Shown: piece after piece, positions 56,786-64,000 of the stretch | How the letters are laid out: every line of letters starts with the position of its first letter | Numbering within the stretch: the stretch's first letter is position 1 | NCBI RefSeq assembly: GCF_910592395.1 | Contig: NC_088317.1 | Span: forward strand, 3,472,001-3,536,000 | Length of the DNA: 64,000 bases | Direction of reading: 5' to 3' | Origin: Lineus longissimus | Lineage: Eukaryota; Nemertea; Pilidiophora; Heteronemertea; Lineidae | Program-made: the position numbers and the translations under genes | Notes under the pieces: model-generated | Seen by the model: the letters and a program-made list of their open reading frames with translations, nothing else | Databases searched by the model: none | What the model was told of the DNA's origin: nothing

Positions 56786-58199
56786 GAGTTCCAATCAGCT
56801 TATTTGTGTTGACTTATCTGCCCTTGCCAGTCAAGGTCTATATCGACCCCCATAGAATCTGTTTCGCTGGGGTCAATGTTGTCAAGATTCACCCTAATGG
56901 AATCAGACAGCTTGGCGCTCATGCGATCATGTCAGTCGTTGTGTAAAAAAAATACTTGCGCTTGCTGAGGACACGTCACAGAGGATGCAAATTTGTCTAT
57001 AAACTATTTCTGTAGGCCAACTAAATGCAGTATATACTGCGTCATGTCTCCGTCACATAAGGCATTTTTCGCAAGCCTTCCGAGGAACAAATACGAAGTT
57101 CTGCGAAAACTGTCCATTGTTTCACGAGCACCAGTTTTTAAGAACCATTGGTCTTTATCATTGAGGGCAATATTACCCAGCTGTCGGCTGCCCAGTCACC
57201 TCCTATTCTCCTATCCCAGTTGCAAGGTACGTGTTATGATTAAAAACAGTATCAACCAGCCAAATGAGCAACAGTCACATGGAAGAGGAGCTAAATCAAT
57301 TAATTGCCCCTAATTATCAGAATTCGGTACTGAGTGCCAATGCAAACTATGAAATTATTTGTCACACATTTTCTCCTTCCCTTTATACGTGTACACTTTT
57401 GATATCATTGATATCCAATGCAATAGAATAACGAGCAGTTCTAAAAAAATTCTCTGTATCGCACATAGAGCTTCAGTCGGTTTCTCGTAACAAAAGGTAT
57501 TCGGATTTCAACACACGAACGAAGGAAAGATATACAACCCGACCTCTCAACTTTTATTACACCATTCAGTATACAGTCAGCATGCAGCGCACTCAACGTT
57601 GACCAAGAGCATGAGCAACTGACCACTTGTTGAACAGTGACATCACAGCAGGCTAAGTGCAGTAGATCGAAGATTTTGTGAAAAGAGATGAACAGTTCGT
57701 ACCTCGAGGAGTATGAGGCAGTATGTAACTTTTGTTTCTCCGAGTCTTATCACAATTCAATTTTTAATTATTTATGTGTGGCGATCTCAATCTCAACAAG
57801 CGACCGCAAATCCTCTTCGGCGGACACTGACCTGGCAACGCCAGTCTCCGCCAAAAAGGTGCTGCGGTCGGAATGATATTATACGTGTACATGTACATGT
57901 ACTAGCATTCCTTATACACAGTTGCAGCGATAATGGAGACAGCGCGCGACGGGCTCCTAACAGAGTTGAATCAGAGTTGTATGTTGCATCGAGAGCAAGA
58001 GAGGTTGAAGGGACAACCCCCACTGAGTCTTTGAACACCGAAGCTTGATTTCGGGCACATAAAATTGAAATATCAGAAGACGAATTTTGACATTGACAGA
58101 CACATGGCTCGGCCGACATTGGAGACAATTCAGACGATTATTCACTGATTGGTCCTATCAAGCCAATATTACATTTATTACTTATTCTGAGGCAGGTCA

Positions 58200-59405
58200 A
58201 TGGCTACTATAACAGACGGCTATCATTTGAACGCTGGTGGTCGTGAGTTCACACAAATCTTGAGTGTCGTCGTTGACGGCACAACCGTCGGTCCTCATGC
58301 CTCTCGCGCTATCATTGAATTGAAGAAGATCACAGGTTTCATTCAGGTATTTGTTGACTTAGTCATTGTTTGCGTCGGACTATTTGGAAACATTTTCTCC
58401 ATCATTGTGTTTTCGAGATGCAGGAAAAAAGATGCAGCGAGCATTTTTTATTTGACCTTTCTTGCTGTAAGTGACAGCGGAAATCTCCTGATGTATGTTG
58501 TTGTGATTTGGAGTGGGTATGGCCTTAAAGAACTGTCATCTGGTGGTATAGCTTTCAAAATGATTACGTTTTCAACAATGACTTGCAAATTATTCAGTTA
58601 TTTACTGGACGTTTTCGCCTTCTCGTCTGCCTGGACCATAATTGTCTTCAGTTTGGAGCGTGTTGTTGCCGTATGGTGGCCACTAAAAACATCATCTCTG
58701 CTGACGCCATCGAGACGAAGGACGGCCATCTTAGTTTTGGTGGCGGTTGCGCTGGTTTCGAACATCCCTGTTCTCGTTTTCTCTGAAATATTCATAGAGA
58801 AAGGATTCACGAAATGTTTTTACAACCTCAAAGGATTCAGCGGTGACGGGAAGTTTTTATTCGTATTTTTCTTTTTGACCACAAAGAACTACGCTCTTCC
58901 CTGTATTCTGCTTCTAACTCTAAACTCGGTCTTAGTGGTCGGAATAGTAATGTCCAAAAAGTCCGCTGTTCGTACCAGTAACTCAAAGACTGAAGCTAGG
59001 GAAATGAGCTGCGTCATAAACCTTCTCATTGTCTCTACAATCTTCATTCTCTTTAACATCCCATTTGTTACGTTATGGACTTATTACAATTATGAAAACT
59101 TCATCCACGGCTTGGCAAGACAGTCAAGAGACGAAGTTGACATGTTGCACGGAATCGGCGCATTTGTAGTATCCTTGACCATGATCAACTACAGTATGAA
59201 CTTCATTATATATTCAAAGTCGCTTGATTTCTATCGCAATGAAGGGAGGAAGATTCTTCAGAGTCTACTATGCTGTTGCAGGCACACTGCTGGCTCTGGT
59301 GCGGAGGAATCTGTTCTCAGTTCGATCGAGAGTCCACGAATGACCATGACATTAACGTCAGAAAATCTGCCACGCAAACAGACTACAAGTGTTAAAAATA
59401 TTTGA
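58200..59405 (+). CDS. Class A peptide-type GPCR, array copy 3
   Basis: 401 residues in one exon, closely similar to copy 2 over the N-terminus, TM1 and the part from TM6 to the end. TM3 and the loops around it agree better with copy 1 (SYLLDVFAFSS, SLERVVAV). Differences from the others include a first extracellular loop IWSGYGLKELSSGGIAFK and MSKKSAVR in the third loop. Motifs are as in copy 1. Intact. The patchwork of similarity suggests exchange between copies. Confidence 0.92.
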   Translation: MATITDGYHLNAGGREFTQILSVVVDGTTVGPHASRAIIELKKITGFIQVFVDLVIVCVGLFGNIFSIIVFSRCRKKDAASIFYLTFLAVSDSGNLLMYVVVIWSGYGLKELSSGGIAFKMITFSTMTCKLFSYLLDVFAFSSAWTIIVFSLERVVAVWWPLKTSSLLTPSRRRTAILVLVAVALVSNIPVLVFSEIFIEKGFTKCFYNLKGFSGDGKFLFVFFFLTTKNYALPCILLLTLNSVLVVGIVMSKKSAVRTSNSKTEAREMSCVINLLIVSTIFILFNIPFVTLWTYYNYENFIHGLARQSRDEVDMLHGIGAFVVSLTMINYSMNFIIYSKSLDFYRNEGRKILQSLLCCCRHTAGSGAEESVLSSIESPRMTMTLTSENLPRKQTTSVKNI

Positions 59406-60669
59406 GAGTTCCAATCAGCTTATTTGTGTTGACTTATTTGCCCTTGCCAGTCAAGGCCTATATCGACCCCCATAGAATCTGTTTCGCTGGGGTCGATGTT
59501 GTCAAGATTTACCCTGATGGAATCAGACAGCTTTGCGCTCATGCGATCATGTCAGTCGTTGTGTAAAAAAAATACTTGCGCTTGCTGAGGACACGTCACA
59601 GAGGATGCAGATTTGTCTATAATCTATCGCTGTAGGCAACTAAATACAGAATATACTGCGTCGTGTCTCCGTCACATTAGGCACTTTCGCAAGCCTTCCG
59701 AGGGACAAATACGAAGTTCTGCGAAAACTGTCCATTGTTTCACGAGCACCAGTTTTTAAGAACCATTGGTCTCTATCATTGAGGGCAATATTACTCAGCT
59801 GTCGGCTGCCCAGTCACCTCTTATTCTCCAATCCCAGTTGCAAGGTACGTGTTATGATTAAAAACAGTATCAACCAGCCAAATGAGTAACAGTCACATGG
59901 AAGAGGAGCTAAATCAATTAAACGCCCCCTGATTATCAGAATTCGGTACTTAGTGCCAATGCAAACTATGAAACTATTTGTCACACATTTTCTCCTTTTA
60001 CATTTCCCTTTATACGTGTACACTTTTGATATCAGTGATATCCAATGCAATGGAATTACGAGCATTTCTAAAAAAAATCTCTGTATCGCAGATAGAGCTT
60101 CAGTCGATTTCTCGTAACAAAAGGTATTCGGATTTCAACACACGAACGAAGGAAAGATATACAACCCAACCTCTCAACTTTTATTACACCATTCAGTGCA
60201 CAGTCAGCATGCAGCGCACTCAACGTTGACCATGAGCATGAGCAACTGACCACTTGTTGTTGAATAGTGACATCACAGCAGGCTAAGTGCAGTAGATTGA
60301 AGACTTGGTGAAAACAGATGAATGGTTGGTGCCAAAAAGGTATTGCGGTCGGAATAATGTACATGTACTAGCATTCCTTATACACAGTTGCAGCGATAAT
60401 GGAGACAGCGCGCGACGGGCTCCTAACAGAGTTGAATCAGAGTTGTATGTTGCATCAAGAGCAAGAGAGGTTGAAGGGACAACCCCAACTGAGTCTTTGA
60501 ACACCAAAGCTTGAATTTCGAGCATAAGTAAATAGCGAAATGCCCGAAAACGAATTTCCACCAGGACAGACACTTGGCTCGGCTGACGGCGGAGACAATT
60601 CAGATGCTTATTCACTGATTGGGCCTATCAAGCCAATACTACATTTATTACTTATTCTGAGGCAGATCA

Positions 60670-61873
60670 ATGGCTTCTATAACAGAAGGCTATCATTTGA
60701 ACGCCGATGGTCGTGAGTTCACAAAAATCTTGAGTGTCGTCGCAGACGGCACAACCGTCGGTCCTCATGCCTCTCGCGCTATCATTGAATTGAAGAAGAT
60801 CACAGGTTTCATTCAGGTCTATGTTGACTTAGTTATTGTTTGCGTCGGACTATTTGGAAACATTTTCTCCATCATTGTATTTTCGAGATGCAGGAAAAAG
60901 GATGCAGCGAGCATTTATTATTTGACGTTTCTTGCTGTAAGCGACAGCGGAAATCTCTTGATGTATGTTGTCGCATATTGGAGCGCCTACGGACTAAGCG
61001 AACTGTCGTCTGGCACCGTCGTCGTCAATGCGATGACTTTTTCGATAACATCGTGCAAGCTATTCAGTTACTTAGCAGACGTGTTCGCGTTCACTTCTGC
61101 ATGGACCATAATTGTCTTTAGCTTGGAGCGTGTTTTTGCCGTGTGGTGGCCACTGAAGTCATCATATTTGCTCACTTCCCGGAGACGTCGGATGGCTTTA
61201 ATTGTCTTGATGACGGCTGCGTTGGTTTCTAACATCCATGTTCCGATTTTTGCAGAAATATTCACGGAAAAGGGATATACCAAATGTTTTTATGGTCTCC
61301 CCGGCCTCAACGGTAATGAGAAATTCTTATTCGTATTCTTCTTTCTGACAACGAAGAACTATGCGCTGCCGTGTGTTTTGATTTTGGCGCTGAATTCTGT
61401 CTTGGTTGTCGGGATAACTAGGTCCAAAACCTCCACTGTTCGGAAGAGCAATCCCAATATGGAAGCAAGAGAATTGAGATGCGTCTTTAACCTTCTCATT
61501 ATCTCGCCGCGTATTCATTCTCTTGAATATACCATATGTCACATTATGGTCTTATTATAACTACGAAAACTTCATCCACGGCTTGGCAAGACAGTCAAGA
61601 GACGAAGTTGACATGTTGCACGGAATAGGAACGTTTGTTATATCTTTAACCATGATTAACTACAGCATGAATTTCATAATATATTCGAAGTCACTTGATT
61701 TCTACCGCAATGAAGGGAGGAGGATTCTCCAGAGCCTATGCTGTTGTAGGCACACTGCTGGCTCTGGTGCGGAGGAATCTGTTCTCAGTTCGATCGAAAG
61801 TCCACGAATGACCATGACATTAACGTCAGAAAATCTGCCACGCAAACAGACTGCAAATATTAAAAATATTTGA
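60670..61873 (+). pseudogene. Class A peptide-type GPCR, array copy 4, frameshifted in TM6
   Basis: The frame runs 60670-61560, then the receptor sequence continues in another frame to 61873. Against the other copies there is one extra base within 61504-61513 (TCGCCGCGTATTC where others have TCTACAGTCTTC), at the start of TM6. Without it the receptor would be full length. The first part would give a 296-residue protein that lacks a proper TM6 and TM7. The N-terminus and C-terminal third are nearly identical to neighbours, while the centre, about 60960-61560, is clearly more diverged (SYLADVFAFTS, RRRRMALIVLMT, NIHVPIFAEIFTEKG). The break may be a real pseudogenising insertion or a sequencing error. 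Confidence 0.8.
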
Positions 61874-63315
61874 GATTTCCAATCAGCTTTTTTGTGTTGA
61901 CTTACCTGCCCTTGCCAGTCAAGGCCTATATCGACCCCCATAGAATCTGTTTCGCTGGGGTCGATGTTGTCAAGATTTACCCTGATGGAATCTGACAGCT
62001 TGGCGCTCATGCGATCATGTCAGTCGTTGAGTAAACAAAAATACTTGCGGTTGCTGAGGACACGTCACAGAGGATGCAGATTTGTCTATAAACTATTTAT
62101 GTAGGCCAACTAAATGCAGTATATCCTGCGTCGTGTCTCCGTCACATAAGGCATTTTTTGCGCAAGCCTTCCGAGGAACAAATACGAAGTTCTGCGAAAA
62201 CTGTCCATTGTGTCACGAGCACCAGTTTTTAAGAACCATTGGTCTATATCATTGAGGACAATATTATCCAGCTGTCGACTGCCCAGTCACCTCCTATTCT
62301 CCTTATCCCAGTTGCAAGGTACATTTTATGATTAAAAAAAAAGTATTAACCAGCCAAATGAGCAACAGTCACATGGAAGAGGAGCTAAATCAATCAAACG
62401 CCCCCTGATTATCAGAATTCGGTACTTAGTGCCAATGCAAACTATGAAATTATTTGTCACACATTTTCTCCTTTTACATTTCCCTTTATACATGTACACT
62501 TTTGATATCATTGAAATCCAATGTCATAGAATTACGAGCAGTTCTAAAACTTTTTCTCTGTATTCCCGAAAAGAGCTTTAGTTTTTCGTAACGAAAGGTA
62601 TTCGGATTTCAACACACAAACGAAGGAAAGATATACAGCCCAACCTCTCAACTTTTATTACACCATTCAGTACACAGTCGGCATGCAGCGCACTCAACGT
62701 TGACCATGAGCATGAGCAACTGACCACTTGTTGTTGAACAGTGACATCACAGCAGGCTAAGTGCAGTAGATCGAAGATTTTGTGAAAACAGATGAACGGT
62801 TCGTACCTTGAGGAGTATGAGGCAGTATGTAATTTTAGTTTCTCCGAGTCTTATCACAATTCAATTTTTAATAATTTATGTGTGGCGATCTCAATCTCAA
62901 CAAGCGACCGCAAATCCTCATTGGCGGAGGCTGACCTGGCAACGCCAGTTTCCGCCAAAAAGGTATTGCGGTCGGAATGATATTATACGTACGTGTACAT
63001 GTACATGTACTAGCATTCCTTACACACAGTTGCAGCGATAATGGAGACAGCGCGCGACGGGCTCCTTACAGAGTTGAATCAGAGTTGTATGTGTGCATCG
63101 AGAGCAAGAGAGGTTGGAGGGACAACTCCCACGGAGTCTTTGAACACTGAAGCTTGAATTTCGAGCATAAGTAAATAGTGAAATGCCCGAAAACGAATTT
63201 CGACCATGACAGACACATGGCTCAGCTGACGGCGGAGACGATTCATCAGACGATTATTCACTGATTGGGCCTATCAAGCCAATATTACATCTATTTCTTA
63301 CTCTGAGGCAGGTCA

Positions 63316-64000
63316 ATGGCTAAAATAACAGACGGTTATCATTTGAACGCCGATGGTCGTGAGTTCACACAAATCTTGAGTGTCGTCACAAATGGCACAA
63401 CCCTCGTCGGTCCTCATGCCTCTCGCGCTATCATTGAATTAAAGAAGATCACAGGTTTCATCCAGGTCTATGTTGACTTAGTCATTGTTTGCGTCGGACT
63501 ATTTGGAAACATTTTCTCCATCATCGTGTTTTCGAGATGCAGGAAAAAGGATACAGCGAGCATTTTTTATTTGACCTTTCTTGCTGCAAGCGACAGTGGA
63601 AATCTCGTAATGTATATTGTTGCGTTTTGGAGTGGTCATGGCCTAAAGGAACTATCTCCTGGCGACATAGTTTTCAATATGATGACGTTTTCAACAACAA
63701 CTTGCAAGTTATTTATTTATTTGATTGACATTTTCGCCTTCTCGTCTGCGTGGACCATAATCGTTTTTAGTATGGAGCGCGTTGTTGCCGTATGGTGGCC
63801 ATTAAAAACATCATCTCTCCTGACGTCATTCAGACGGAGGACGGCCATCTTGGTTTTGGTGACGGTTGCGCTGGTTTCGAACATCCCAGTTCTTGTTTTC
63901 ACAGAAATATTTGAAGAGAAAGGATTCACGAAATGTTTTTACCGCCTCGACGGATTCAGTGGTGACGGGAAGTTTTTATTCGTATTTTTCTTTTTGACCA
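63316..64000 (+). CDS. Class A peptide-type GPCR, array copy 5 (partial, cut by window end)
   Basis: Open from ATG 63316 to the last base, 228 codons, covering the N-terminus to TM5. It begins MAKITDGYHLN and has a codon insertion and an NGT sequon in the N-terminal tail (TNGTTLVGP). TM3 matches copy 2 (KLFIYLI then FAFSS, SMERVVAV). Cys pair, Asp in TM2 and ERV are present. The array probably continues past the window. Confidence 0.9.
   Translation, partial: MAKITDGYHLNADGREFTQILSVVTNGTTLVGPHASRAIIELKKITGFIQVYVDLVIVCVGLFGNIFSIIVFSRCRKKDTASIFYLTFLAASDSGNLVMYIVAFWSGHGLKELSPGDIVFNMMTFSTTTCKLFIYLIDIFAFSSAWTIIVFSMERVVAVWWPLKTSSLLTSFRRRTAILVLVTVALVSNIPVLVFTEIFEEKGFTKCFYRLDGFSGDGKFLFVFFFLT

Larger units (their letters stand above)
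54760..63315 (+). repeat. Tandem segmental duplication carrying the GPCR genes
   Basis: Receptor starts lie at 55574, 58200, 60670 and 63316, spacings of 2626, 2470 and 2646 bases. Beyond the coding parts, the 3' flank (CATAGAATCTGTTTCGCTGG), the spacer, and the leader ending TTCTGAGGCAG(G/A)TCAATGGC are shared by copies 2 to 5. Copy 4 lacks roughly 180 bases of leader around 60325, which explains its shorter spacing. The TTATTCTGAGGCAG just before each ATG looks like a splice acceptor, suggesting a 5' noncoding exon in each unit. Confidence 0.9.

Noticed and set aside
63041-63160. Copy 5 upstream ORF as a conserved peptide
   Set aside because: An extra base shifts the frame relative to copies 2 to 4, so conservation does not extend to this copy.

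Overview
The window is animal nuclear DNA. Every multi-exon gene is broken by GT-AG introns of about 100 to 900 bases, and the spliced reading frames close exactly at each junction I checked. The products are metazoan: a trefoil/GH31 disaccharidase, an SLC22 transporter, a SEA plus Ly6/uPAR mucin-like protein, a calponin-homology protein, an EF-hand sarcoplasmic-type protein and class A GPCRs. The compact introns, many short palindromic elements, frequent TGTACATGTA strings and this gene set suggest an invertebrate deuterostome. A lancelet (Branchiostoma) is my best guess, but nothing in the window proves it.

Layout. 1-3331: a two-coding-exon gene for a 454-residue coiled-coil protein with a central hydrophobic stretch, function unknown. 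5.6-8.2 kb: two adjacent paralogous genes for tiny secreted, cysteine-poor helical proteins; the last exon of the second carries a four-copy 51-base tandem repeat. 10.4-13.8 kb (minus): SEA domain, Thr/Pro stalk and LU (Ly6/uPAR) domain. 16.3-17.8 kb (plus): a divergent single calponin-homology domain protein. 19.0-27.8 kb (minus): a 21-exon membrane-anchored alpha-glucosidase, about 935 residues, with all catalytic residues present. 29.0-32.4 kb (minus): a nine-exon SLC22 transporter. 35.2-36.6 kb (minus): a two-exon GPI-type leucine-rich-repeat protein. 36.6-47.6 kb: gene-poor, rich in small repeats. 47.6-50.0 kb (plus): a seven-exon EF-hand protein. 50.8-51.1 kb: a small candidate secreted protein. 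52.6-64.0 kb: a tandem array of five intronless-coding GPCR genes, the fourth frameshifted and mosaic, the fifth cut off by the window end.

The genes do not form one pathway. The clearest group is the GPCR array, where copies 2 to 5 share flanks as well as coding sequence and so arose by tandem segmental duplication. The secreted-protein pair at 5.7-8.1 kb is a second local family and is the best candidate here for something undescribed.

Mobile DNA is almost all small and non-autonomous: one SINE with a tRNA-Met-like head, one element with TTAA ends, and at least six families of short inverted-repeat elements, three of them seen in more than one copy. I saw no reverse transcriptase or transposase reading frame. 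Limits: no alignment or database search could be run; terminal exons of the SEA/LU gene and, less so, of the glucosidase are tentative, and most 5' noncoding exons are unresolved.
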